This document shows, piece by piece, positions 39,501-50,955 of a DNA stretch of 64,000 bases (position 1 is its first letter; each line of letters begins with the position of its first letter). The stretch comes from Erythrocercus mccallii (taxonomy: Eukaryota > Chordata > Aves > Passeriformes > Dicruridae): contig VZRG01000274.1 of NCBI GenBank assembly GCA_013397435.1, positions 158,380 to 222,379 of the forward strand, written 5' to 3'. The translations under genes and the position numbers were made by a program. Under the pieces are notes generated by a model that was not told where the DNA came from, did not search any database, and saw nothing but the letters and a program-made list of their open reading frames with translations.

Positions 39501-39948
39501 TAATAGATGTTATTAATTGTCTTTGAAACCTATATATTATATTAACTAGTGGATGCAGCACTTAGGGATGCGTGTTTTAATGCATCAAGGGTTTTTTTAA
39601 ATGTGGATGAGACGGATGTTTAATTCTGAAGATGCAGAATGAGCAGAATTGATTATGGAACAGGAAATTGTAAGAAACTAAGAGCTCTATTTTTGTCTCT
39701 TCCTGGGTGCAACTATGGTAAGTTTGGGTGGAAGAGAAGTTTTGCATCTTAAGATATGTGAAGGCTCCATATGCAATTTTTAACTTGACAGGATAAAATG
39801 ATTTTCTGTTTTAAAATCTGAAGTTACAGGAGATATAACTTCAAAGTGAATAGTGAATCAGAGCTATGTTTATCCCTCTTATATGTCAGAGTTTAAGTGC
39901 AATGTTTTATGTATACAGTCATCATGACAGTTAAAAAGGCTATAAAGA

Positions 39949-39970
39949 AAAGCAATTATATAATTGCTTT
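39949..39970. repeat. Perfect 22-bp palindrome
   Basis: aaagcaattat followed directly by its exact reverse complement ataattgcttt, with no spacer. AT-rich apart from two GC pairs per arm. It contains paired CAATTA/TAATTG homeodomain-type cores in inverted arrangement. Confidence 0.75.
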
Positions 39971-40539
39971 AAAGAATTAAGTAGCACAGATAAAGGCTTT
40001 TAGAAACTACAGAGCAGTTTTAATAATTATATCACCTGAAGTCAAGCTGCAAAATTATGTCCTAATTATTTGCAATGAGTAATTATCTATAAAGTTGTAA
40101 GTTTTAAAGATTTTAAGAGAGTAGGGGAGTTCTTTGATTTTTTTTCCCCACACACACTAAAACAATACCCCATCATTTTCTATTTTAGCAGTTTTCACAA
40201 TTTAAAGATTAAATTCTTATTGTTGCTTTTAGTTATATTAGTAGTGTGTTTTGCAATTCTAATCTTCACGTTTTTCTTTCTTTATCACCAAAGCAGGCCT
40301 TTTGAAGCCAGGGAATTTTTCATAGCAATATTGACAGTGTTCGCATTTGCATGATGACAGCCAAGGAATGGAGCAGTAATTTTTGAAATTGCAGAAGTAT
40401 TTAGAACACTGATAAAAGCTGAAATATATTTTTGATGGATTGAAGTTAAGCATACATGACTTTTCCTGCTGTCAAAAGGCTCTGAATTTAGTGAATATTT
40501 GCCTGCTGTGAGAATGCAAGATTAACATCACAACCATCA

Positions 40540-40865
40540 CCCGGGCACCCAAACCCTGCAATTTAATAGCTTTTTAGGTTCTTTCCTTTTTCTAAACAGC
40601 AATTAATCTCATTTTAGTACAATTTTCTCGTTTCTGAAGTCGCTCATTGAGTCGCTGTTTTGTTCATATTTGGCTTCAGCTCCTCTGCATAGTCATTAAA
40701 GTCCCAATTAATGTCACCTTTAGCTGAAGAGTACTCATTTTTATTGAGAAAATGACAGTTGCTGCCATGAGTAGTGCAGTGTAATATACATTAATTGCCC
40801 TGTAACACTGGTAATTACGAGTTTTTCAAGCCTCTCAGTAAACTGTCATGCCTAGACAAGACTGT
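40540..40865. promoter_or_regulatory. Candidate conserved non-coding element (TAAT- and TGACAG-rich)
   Basis: Compositionally balanced, non-repetitive sequence that contrasts with the AT-rich drift around it. It contains several homeodomain-type cores (aattaatctc, cccaattaatgtc, acattaattgccc, ggtaattacg). It also has two TALE/MEIS-type TGACAG cores, at 40753-40758 (+) and 40843-40848 (as CTGTCA). No splice-bounded frame runs through it. Conservation itself cannot be seen from one sequence; the call rests on texture, motif density and position beside the likely MEIS2 domain. Confidence 0.4.
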
Positions 40866-41899
40866 GCTAAAATAGATTACTCATTAGGGAGACCTGTCCT
40901 GTTTTCTGGTGGGTTCTTAGTGTTGGTTAAAAAAAAAAATCTTGAGTTTGAACAAATAGTTGCCAAAAGCAATTTCCTACAACAACATGTCTGTGTTCGG
41001 TTTTCCAGCCATCACTTCAGCCTGCGGTCAGCAAACAGACAAGGTGCTGTGGACTCTAGAGATGTCAAGATTTTTATTTAGGTGGATCACAAGGATAAGC
41101 TTAGCAATGTGTAATTCAGTGCTTAATATAAATGTTATTTAAACTGCCTTTTTCAGTGTTGTGTTTGTAACAGGTCTACCTGGCATTTTAGAAGAGCAGT
41201 CAACATCATCAATATTTCATGCTCCAAAAGACTTCATCACAGTGCTCCACAATGTCCAGGCACTTGGAATTACGAAACCTGTTCTCAAATAATTCTGTGG
41301 AAGAACATCAGGGATTATGCTGTATGTTATGTGGAATAATTATCAGGTCTTTCAGGAGCTGTATGACATTGCAAGATGTATTTTTAAAAAAATAGAAAAA
41401 TATGTGGAAATAATTTGGTTAATATTGTGACTACCTTGGCAAATGAGGCTTTGATGCATATATTGTTAGAAGACCCACCTGCTGATTGACTTGGGAAATA
41501 GTGGGAAACAAGGAATGTATTTCACTGCTCTCTCTTTCTGTTGCTGTCCTATGTTATGTTTGTTTTTAAGGACAAAATAGACAAAATACTCTCTTTTGAA
41601 GCTCATTGTGGCATTGAACTGACAAAAGAAAACCTTTGCTTTATCTTTGTTGTAACACCTGCTTTAGGCAATCTGCTCTTTCATGCTCTCTCTAAATGAA
41701 TTTTGTCACAGCCTTTCATATTCTTCTGTGGTGATGAGCTAATGAAAGTAGATAGTACAATTTGTGCTGACCAGGTAGCAACTGCCAGCTTGCAGCTGAG
41801 AATAGTTTAAAGAAATAAATAAAATATAGTGTTATATCACTGATTTATCCGTTACATGGCATTAATAGTGAGAAACCTTGGTGTGTTTATCTGTTTGTA

Positions 41900-42400
41900 T
41901 TGGTGTGCATTTATCGAATTGTTTATGACAAGACTAATTGGGGTAATTGTAGACACTGAAATTACCTGTCAGCTATATGTAACCACACTCCCTTTCTTTC
42001 TGACAAATGATGACAACTGAGGGACCCCGTAGCATTACTCATGATGGCTTTTCGAGTGGTAATAAGGACAATAGGGGCCCTGGCTAATTTGACATGGACA
42101 GCCTTCACAACAAGAAGCCAGCTAAATGACTTGTCAGTAGGGGAAAGAAGTCAGAAAAGTAATGGAGTCCCCCATGGCGCTCTGACAGGGAGATGAGGCA
42201 ATTTCAACGGAAAGTGAAAAGGCTTCAGTTTGTCAAGTATTTAGAACAATCAGAGAACAGCTAGAGGCTGGAACCTGACAATAAATTTGTGAACCATGGT
42301 AGCAGTTTCATATAGGTCAGTTATTTCATAATGGCTGTGAAGCTTTCAGAGGTTTCTGCTTTCGTAGCATACTTCACATCAGCCAACTGGTGCTTTGTCA
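41900..42400. promoter_or_regulatory. Candidate conserved non-coding element
   Basis: Complex, repeat-free block containing CTGTCA at 41966-41971, TGACAG at 42183-42188 and clustered 'tgacaaatgatgacaac' sequence around 42001-42017. It also has a GC-balanced middle (acaataggggccctggctaatttgacatgg). No coding frame spans it. The texture is typical of vertebrate developmental enhancers, but conservation is untested. Confidence 0.35.
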
Positions 42401-43646
42401 CCTTAAATTTGTGCTTCACTTTACACAGTAGGAATAATGGTTAAGGTTACAGAGGAAAGGCACATGATCTGCAGACACCAATCTGTTGAAAAGTAAACAA
42501 AAATTTAGATAGTAATACTGTGATTGCATCGATTACAAGCTAGTGGTGTTAACATGTTCTTTATGGTTTTGGCCTGCATCCTTTTTATGGATTAGAAAAG
42601 TACTTAATTTTTCATAGACAAAACCAATAAAACATAAGCCTCTGATCCTATCCTTTCTCCCTACTGAAGAGTTATCTTAAGATTTGTTTCCTGATGCTTG
42701 TTCTTGAAATGTATTCTGGTTCTACAGTTTTGACATCTGAGACACTGTTACTGATGACACAGAAGAATTGTGAATTTTTTTTTTTTTGACTGCTCAGCAG
42801 AAGGTGATTTTCCAAAGTGTTTTTTAAAAAATTGCAACCTCTCAGAATTAAGTACCAGTTCTGTGTCCCACTGATAGGAGGTCTTTTTATCTATGGCTTC
42901 AGGAGACTGTTGGGTTGATGTTGTTGGTTGAGGGGCTTTTTCATATCAATGGTTCTTACCTGTTTATTTTCAATGAGATAAAAAGTCAAAATATGATTAA
43001 AGCATTGTTTGAGTGCCTTCTGAATTCCTGATACAGGCTCCTGAGTTCTTTAAATGTGTTTATGAATTAAGCACAGATACAGTGAGAAGAATCAATCTGT
43101 CCCTTTTGGCAGGGATTGTTTTGTTAGTAAATAGGATTGGATATATTAATTTTACTGTTTTTCTTAGATTCTGATTCCTTCATTTTACCAAATGTCCTGT
43201 TTCTTGGAGATTTTAAGGCTAGTGCAGAGCTTTTTGTTTTCTCTCTTGCATAAAGGTCTTAGAATAGAACCTTTCTGTGCCATATTTAAAAAGTTAAAAC
43301 TGCTTTATTGACACGTCCTGCTCCCCCATCCATATCCATCACCCTTTCCTCATTTTTTCCAGAGTTACACTCTTGCTCTCTGAGTTTCATCACTTTGATT
43401 TGAAGGAAACTTAATTTAGGCCAGCCAGGAACTTGGCCCTTGATTCCCAGTATCTGAACATAATCTTGTTTTGTAGTGATCTTGCTGAGGAAATATGCTG
43501 ATAAATTGAAGGAGTTTGTCATTTTGCGAGGTGGGTCATTGAGTCAAAGGTTATATATATGTTTCTCTTCTCCACAAAACAAACAAAAGAAATACCTCAC
43601 CCATGAGGTGACCTTTTGAACATAGTATGTCCACACCTGAATCTCC

Positions 43647-43685
43647 TTTATTCTGATTGCTTGTAGGACAGGCAATCAGAATAAA
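43647..43685. repeat. Perfect hairpin, 14-bp stem, 11-base loop
   Basis: Left arm tttattctgattgc (43647-43660) and right arm gcaatcagaataaa (43672-43685) are exact reverse complements around ttgtaggacag. The stem is shorter than a typical microRNA precursor. It sits about 100 bases upstream of the CR1 fragment at 43.8 kb. Origin unknown: possibly a MITE remnant or chance. Confidence 0.75.
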
Positions 43686-43779
43686 CTTACCTAAGTTTGC
43701 CAAGTATTCTGCCTAGTTATTTTCCAGGAAGTTTCTTCAGCAGAACTAAAGAAATTATCAACATATGCTAAAGTATTTA

Positions 43780-44935
43780 TTAGCACATGGGTCCATGGTT
43801 GGTGTCACTGTCAAGATTTTGAGATGTTTGATAATGGGATGACCTACACAGCACCGGGCTTGTTGGCATCAGATGGGATTCATCTTTCTCTAGAAGAGAA
43901 GAGGGTCTTTGGGTTAATGGGACTCATGGACAGAGCTTCCCCCTCTTTTGATGGAGGAAGGGGATAAGCTGTGAAATGACATCCCATGGTTAGATGGACA
44001 GGGTACTAGCCCTACGCAAGAGAAGCTGCCCTCTAAATCACAGACAGATTGAGTGTGAGGAATTCTCTCTGAAGAACAGCCACAAGCAGGTCAAAAGCTT
44101 ATGGGTAAGAATCAACACCAAGACAGCAAAGGGAATGTGGTTGGTGTCTACTACAGGCTGTCCAGTCAAGGAGAAGCTATTGATAAACCCTTGTTGCTCC
44201 AGGTACAGAAGGCATTACACTCACAGACTCATGTCCTCCTGGGGGAATTCAACCACTCTGGTATCTGCTGGAAAAGTAGCACAGTGACCTGTAGGCAATC
44301 CAGGAGATTCCTGGAATGCATAACTTTTTGAGCCAGGTAATAGACAGCTCTACTAGAGGGGATACAATACGGATGATCACCAATGCAAGCAAGCTAGTCA
44401 GGAACATCAAGGTTGAAGTGGGATAAAGTGCAGCCTGGGATAAAGTGATTGTGCACTGGTGACATTTGCAGTCCTGAGGAATATGGGTCAGGCAAAGAGT
44501 AAAGTCAGGACCCTGAATTTTTAGGAAATCAAACTTCAGCTCTTCAAGGAGTTAGTCAATAGGGCTCTCTGGGAAACTGCCCTAGGGGACAGGATGGGAT
44601 TTGAACAGAGTAGAACAGAATTACCAGATCTTTAGAGACATTCCATAGAGCACAAGAGCTCTCCATCCTCGTGCCTGAGAAACTGGGCAAGGAAAGTAAG
44701 AGTGGCGTGGCTGAGTGAGGACCTGCTGGTCAAACTAAGGGGCAAAAAGCAAATGCACAGACAATGGAAGCAGGTGCAGGTATCCTGGGAAGAGCATAGG
44801 GATACTGCAGGGTTGTGTAGGGATAGGGTCAGGAAGGACAGTGGGCTGGAACTTTGCAAAAGATACAAAGACTAACAAGACGGGTTGCTACCAGAATGTC
44901 AATCAGGGAAGGTCAAAGAAAGTGTGTCTTATAAA
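43780..44935 (+). mobile_element. CR1 LINE 5' part: inter-ORF spacer and ORF2 endonuclease region, decayed
   Basis: A CR1 piece that is not the usual 3' end. It starts in the spacer before ORF2 (text resembling 'gatgggattcatctttctctagaagagaagagg') and runs through the endonuclease C-terminal region. A broken frame there reads LGEFNHSGICW at about 44245-44275 (family motif GDFNHPDICW) and then QSRRFLECI. It continues into decayed sequence ending near the 'caaaagatacaaagac' segment. Stops and frameshifts interrupt it and no reverse transcriptase follows. The listed-size frames 43994-44287, 44101-44331 and 44632-44868 belong to it. Inactive fossil. Confidence 0.85.
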
Positions 44936-47659
44936 GATATGGATTGTATTTCAATGGCATCAGGAGTTTGGGAGACTTTCTTCTCAATGTAGTGACAATA
45001 CCTTGATCTTCTAACATTGCTGGCTAAGAAGTATCCCTCATAATATCTTTTATATCTTTCCTTCAATAAGAGATTTCATTAGTAAGTTTGATTTAGGAGG
45101 TATTTTCACTGCTTTCATCACATTTAGTTGCTTAGTTGGTCTTAGAGGAAGAGGATTTCTTCTTTTTTAAAAAAAATTCTTTGAAGGTCACTGCTTATTT
45201 CATTTCTCACAAAAGATATTAGAACTTAGGAGGACTGACAGAAGATATGCCTTGTGGCAAGAAACACCTGTTTTGAGAATGAATGAGGAAAATTTAGTTC
45301 TGATTGAAGACATAGAAGAATATTTCATTATGCAGTGGATTAATTTAGCTAAATATAAAAATCTCAGGATCAGAAAGTCATGACAAGTTATTCTTCAAAA
45401 AAATTTTATCTAGACTAGATAATATTTGTAGCAACTTGAATTAAATAACTTTAATGAAAGTAAAAGGGAAAATGCTGATTGAATTCTGAAAAGCATTAAA
45501 TAGATATATAAGGTTTTACATTGAATTTGAGGGAATTAATGGAGACTTTTTCCTATTATCAAACCTTTGAATACTTGTCAGGATTCTGTATTTCTATGTA
45601 CTTATGACTTTTTATAAATATTGTCATTGTATAATTGTGCATGGGTCTATGTTAGTATATTCAAAAGTATAACATAAAATCAGTGGAGAAAGTGCTTTTT
45701 TCCCATGGAAAGTTATGCAAGAATAGTAAAAATCTGGTTTTTTTAATTCTTTCTCCTTCTGACTAAAGTATAACCAATATAGCCAATGACAATCTTAATT
45801 CCTGCACTGAGTATCAGTGGAATAGAAACGCAGAACAAAATAATTTATACTAAAACTGGAAACAGATTTATGCATATCAACTGTATTTCTGTTACAGCAG
45901 ATACTGCCACTTGGGTTTAGGGGATGTGTATGTCATAGCTCTGGGTTTCCTTAAGTGTGAAGTCATCTGCAAATATAAAACCTTTTCCACCTATACACTG
46001 CCTATTACTCTGAATTAATGAAATCAAAGTGGATAATAACACATTTTAGTTTTAACGGTTACTAAATCAGATTCTTTTTAAGTTCACAGCCACTAGGAAA
46101 ATTTCCTGCTCTGTCCTATTTCTTTATTAAAATGTAGAAGGAAATGTTTTTATAGGAGTACATTATACCGTGTTCAATTTGTAAATGCAGAGCTCATTCA
46201 AAAAAATATGTTAAGACCTTTTATACTGTGTAATGCTAACTGCCCATTCCACATTCTTGCAATGTATTTATTTATTTTATTCCAAAGAAGCAGTCACTGC
46301 CTGTGTACTAGCAGATATAAATAAATGATGGAAAACCTGGGGCAGTATATAGGTTGAAATATAGGTAGCTTTACAGAGAGAGGAAGTAAATATAGTTAGA
46401 TATGATTAAACTAACTATAACCAAGAATTTGTACATTTTTGCTAAAAATTTTAATTTCAAAAGAAATACAAATTATGTGAAGTGCACTTCCCCAATATGT
46501 AGACTTAATACTCTAAACCCTCCAATCCAGTAAGTATAATAATTCATTTGCTTTCTCCATATGTGCTTTTGTTTCTCTGAAAACTAAGGAAGTAGGTTGA
46601 CCATGAATTAAATGGGCACTGGTACTCTAAAATCAGGAGAAGCATCTTCCACATAGAAGGAAAAAACAACAAAAGTCACTTTTTCTGGTTGGTCCTCCAG
46701 TACAAGATGGACATCGATATGTTAGTGTGTTCTATGCTTGAGTACCACAAAGAGAGTCTTTTTAATGGAAAGTAGTGTGACAGTTTATTTCCTCTGTTTA
46801 GTTTCTTTAAACCCACACTGTCATCTTTGGCTAATCCAAGGTGAACAGTTTACTTCCTACTCAAGTTTCCACGTAAGTCTAAAACCCGGGAGTGCAAAGG
46901 ATAAGCATAAATGTGCCAAAAATGTAGTTAGACTGTTACTTTGTAGGTAGTTGAGATGGAAGAAATATATCTATGTAGATACATTTATTGATAAATAATG
47001 ATCCACAATCTGTGAAATAGTGATGCATAATCTTCACAGTTTGTAAGTGAAAATCTGCATGGGTACTACAAGCATCCATCTTATCAAGTGTAAAATCTCA
47101 GCACTGATCTGAGATGCTGGTAGTAAATAGAAACTATATCACTAGGTTTCCTTGTAAATTTTACTTACTATCATTCTATAATACTCAAAAAGGGTGAATG
47201 GATTTTGTTTTATATGGAGTCCAGATTCGTAAGTAATGTGTGGAGACATGTGGATACATGTAAGTATCAGTCGAAAATGGAATGAAATAAATTAATCTGA
47301 TTAAATATGGTATATGTGAAAAGTCTGTCCTAGTTAGTGTATGTAGCATTAAACTGCCGTTCCAGCAGCTGGCAGAGCTTGTAACTCCAATACTTGGAAA
47401 TAATCAATACACGTACTATTGGAAATAAGCAACTGCATTTAAGAACAATATTGATAACTAAAATGCCATTTGCTATTTTTATTTGGGTTTATTATATTTA
47501 GATTGTAATTTAACTACTATCTAATTAGTTTTAACTTAGTTCAATTGGAAGTAGTAAAACCTACTTACCTAATAAGTGACACATGTCATAAAGACACATA
47601 CAACCTCCTTATTTCCTCTGGGTCATGAACTAATGAACTGAATTTTTGTTTCCCTATGT
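44936..47659 (+). other. CDIN1 last intron, AT-rich stretch
   Basis: Unique AT-rich sequence with no recognised element. The 70-codon frame at 46738-46950 has no supporting context. Confidence 0.5.
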
Positions 47660-47679
47660 GTTTTAAGAAAATGAATGCA

Positions 47680-48070
47680 ATTTAATTTGTCCTTTTCCCC
47701 CTCCCCAAATCAAAACACAGATACAAGCTTTTTTTCCCTAGCTGCATTCTTAACTGTTAAAATATCCTAAAGCACTTGATCACGTTGCATTTTAATTTCC
47801 AAGTCATGTGTTGTATTAGTGAAGTGCACATGTTCTTGATTTCAGCTGAAAGTTCTCAGTCTGTTTAGCAGAACACCAGGCTGGCATGAACAAGGTCCTT
47901 GCTAGGTCAAAGGCCTGAAGTTTATATCTTTCTTAAATCTGACTTCTGTAAAAAAGCAAGAAGCACGGGTCAGGGGAGCTAGCTGATGGCTTTGCCTCTT
48001 ACAGCCACGGATTAGATTAGCCCAACATTTATCAACTACACAGACACTAACACTTAACCTTTTAACTGAA
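47680..48070. promoter_or_regulatory. Candidate conserved non-coding element with nuclear-receptor-like DR1
   Basis: Balanced, complex block. aggtcaaaggcc at 47904-47915 is close to the DR1 consensus used by HNF4, COUP-TF and RXR dimers. Nearby are an attagattagccc stretch and a tagctgatgg stretch. No coding frame. Conservation is untested. Confidence 0.35.
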
Positions 48071-48549
48071 GAATTTTGATGTATCCTTATTTTTTAATGA
48101 GAATGTTATTGTCCCAAAATGTCCCTTAAAGCTTTAGTGCAGATTTTTTTCTCGCATTTAACTGACTAACGGGCTTTAAATGCTTTATAATTCAAAGCGT
48201 GGTGTTTATAATTGTGCTTTGTTTTGAGGGTAGAGGTTGAGTAATTTTGCCTGGGAACAATGTTTTTCTAATTATTATTATCTATTCAGTTCTAAGATTT
48301 TGCTTATATCTGTTCCATTTACCTAGACTCCAAGATGTAATTTATAATTAGCTTGAATGCTAGGGTTTTTTTATTATAAATCATTAACTGAAAAATACTT
48401 ACAGTAGGAGTTCTTGTTAGAAAATATACAGTAACAGACTACTATGGTTTTACCTATTATCTGTTACTTGTACTGGACCCTAATCACCTGAGTTTTGAAA
48501 ACTAATTCATATCTTTGCCCATGATTCCATATCTTGCAATCTGGATTCC

Positions 48550-48935
48550 AATTCCAGTTCATGGAAGGTTTTCCTTCCATGTTGGAATTTGAGGCCTATA
48601 CGTGATATATTTTGTCAGTTACAAGTGTGATCATCTCAACAGAGAGCTAAGCTAATCCCGAATTTACAGATTGATTGGAATAGTTGCAGCTCTTGCTGTG
48701 AGAAAGCAGCGGGCAGATAACAAACTACCATGATCATGGTAAATGCAGGTTTATACAATTTCTATGTAGGCAACGAGATCTCAGTGCCAAACTGGGATGA
48801 GCTGCAGGCAGCTGGGGACCATAGTCTCTACGGATCTGCATTGGTATCTTCCAAGTCCCAGGATTGGCTGAAACAGATTACAGCAGTGCCAAACTGTGAT
48901 CTAACGCTTGGAATATCGATAACCTAGGTATAAAA
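48550..48935. promoter_or_regulatory. Candidate conserved element with hairpin, palindrome and spaced 13-mer repeat
   Basis: This block contains three structural features. A perfect 9-bp hairpin catggaagg-tttt-ccttccatg lies at 48560-48581. A 16-bp palindrome taccatgatcatggta lies at 48726-48741. The 13-mer cagtgccaaactg occurs at 48782-48794 and 48884-48896, exactly 102 bases apart. A 65-codon frame (48730-48927) runs through the repeats, so both copies encode VPN in the same frame, but I recognise no protein family in it. It could be a non-coding element or an unrecognised small exon. Confidence 0.35.
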
Positions 48936-50610
48936 AAAACGCGGGATAATGTTATGAGTGTTCTATAGTAGAGAATTTACAGGTAATATTATGTCTACAA
49001 GGGGAAATAAAAGCAGTAGGTCACAAAAAGTTTTCCCATACTGCTTGTACCTGGGAATATTTCTATTAAATAGTAGCATGAACTAACTTCTGCCCACTAT
49101 GGTTTAGTTTTGTAAATCCTGACAAGTTACTGAGTAGCTGGAACACAGAACCTATTACTGCCCTTTGACTCCATGCATGCTACTTTGTGTTGCAAACATC
49201 AGGTGAACACAGATTTCCGTAGGACCCCAGATCAAGAGTACGAGTTACATATGAGGGACTTGATTAGCACATGGGAGTGTGTGACCACATTTCTCTACCA
49301 TGTACTAAAGGTCACTGGTAACAAGAAGGAGGACCATCAGTGTGCTAGAATAATATCTACTTCTCCTACTTAAAAAGGAATATAAAAGCTCCAATCTGAA
49401 CAATTACTGTCTCTCATTATCCTCTAAGTGTCTGGAATGTGAATTTCTACGGATGCCCAATTTCATAAAAGCTTGGTGTTGGGCATAGGTATTTTTCATT
49501 ACTGGCAACATTTTTATCTCCTTCCTATGTTAATGTGATGTCAGTAAAGAAAGACTCAGACTCATGAAATTGAACTAGAAAATGTTCTGTTTAGTTTCTC
49601 TTTTGAAAAATTGAGTTTGTAAACAGGAAACAGAACACTAATGTTTGGTCGAAAGAAAAAAAGAAGTGGGGCAGTAGGGAGAAATTCCTGTTTATGTGCT
49701 CCTGATTTCTTAAAACCAGCTTTGAGAAGTAGCAGTATTTTCAGTCTGGTCTTCACTTGCCCTTAGTCTGTGTACTTCAGCTCTATGCCCTGGCTCTTGC
49801 CTGGGTACTTCATGGCAGACTACCATATCCATATCTGTGTAAGCAAATTGTTCTTGTTGTGGTCCCACTAGTAAAATCAGTTATCTTAGAGCAGTATTCC
49901 GACATCTGGGGGTGGAAGAGTAGCCTGACAGCAGTAATGGAACAAATCAAGACACAACTTAATACCAGACATAAAAGTTTCATTAATCTGGAAGAGAAAC
50001 AGCAGAAGAAAGACTTGCATTTTTTATTACTGAATCTAATGTTATCTGGTCATATGTCAAAAATTTATTTCCCTGCTTAAATTAACCCTTTGATATAGCC
50101 AGATGGCTTCAAAGTAGAATTATTTTGAATCAGTCAAGTTATTCAAAGCAAATAATGTTTCCTAAAAAACATTGTTTCCTAAAATTAATTACATGCTTTG
50201 TAGATGTTAAGTCTTAGCACTTATTTCAGTCTCACTGTACATTACAAAGTCAATTTGAATTTAATTTATTAAATTGAAAGAGATTATTTTACTGTTAGCA
50301 AGTAAAATGCAGAACAGACAAAATGTTTAGGTTTAGTCACATTGTGGTTACTGGAAATTAATATACTGCATTCTAAATAAATTGAAGTAGTTTAAAACTT
50401 CCCAGATCCTGGAAATTAATAATTCTGTTTTATGAAAAACACATCCAATATGATGAAACTTGAGTATAAAAAACATGGATGTATTCTGTAGCACAGAAGA
50501 AATGGTGGATATTCACTGTTGTAACTGGAATTATCCAGTGTAGTTTCAAAACACAAATGTAATGGTAAAATGGTTACCCAAAAAAAAGTAATTGGCTTCT
50601 ATAAGCTAAT
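48936..50610 (+). other. CDIN1 last intron, no feature seen
   Basis: Unique intronic sequence. The 107-codon frame at 49757-50080 lacks splice or family support. Confidence 0.5.
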
Positions 50611-50611
50611 A

Positions 50612-50955
50612 CTGCTGAGGGTGAAAGGTCTAGAGAGGAAGCCATATAAGGGGCAACGGAGGTCACATGTTCTGTCCAGCCTGGAGGAAACTGGGGGGAG
50701 GCCTCCCTGCAGTTACAGCTTCCTGTGAGGGCAAGAGGAGCAGCAGGCACTGATCTGTTCTCTGGGGTGACCATTGGACAGGACCAAGGGAATCTGAAGC
50801 TCTGTCAGGGGAGGTTTAGACTGGATATTAGAAAAAGGTTCTTCACCCGGAGGGTGTTTGGGCACAGGAACAGGCTCCCCAGGGACAGGGTCACAGCACC
50901 AACCTGACAGAGCTCAAGAAGCATTTGGACAATGCTCTCAGGTACATGGTTTGGT
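50612..50955 (+). mobile_element. CR1 LINE 3' fragment
   Basis: Sense CR1 sequence. It has a 'cagcctggaggaaactggggggaggcc' segment, 'ggcactgatctgttctctgggg', 'ggatattagaaaaaggttcttcaccc', 'aacaggctccccagggacaggg' and 'gagctcaagaagcatttggacaatgctctcagg'. It ends before the usual tail repeat. Less diverged than the copies at 9.9 and 57.9 kb. The frames 50574-50774 (-) and 50725-50907 (+) are shadows of it. Confidence 0.92.

Larger units (their letters stand above)
29486..40539 (+). other. CDIN1 last intron, long AT-rich stretch
   Basis: About 11 kb without a recognised transposable element or gene. It holds a trinucleotide microsatellite at 30454-30522 and a perfect 22-bp palindrome at 39949-39970. 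Several minus-strand open stretches have acceptable splice-like ends (34.1-34.8, 37.8-38.4 kb; see findings). Otherwise nothing is seen. Confidence 0.5.

Noticed and set aside
43647..43685. The hairpin as a microRNA gene
   Set aside because: The 14-bp stem is too short for a typical precursor, and the flanks do not extend the pairing.
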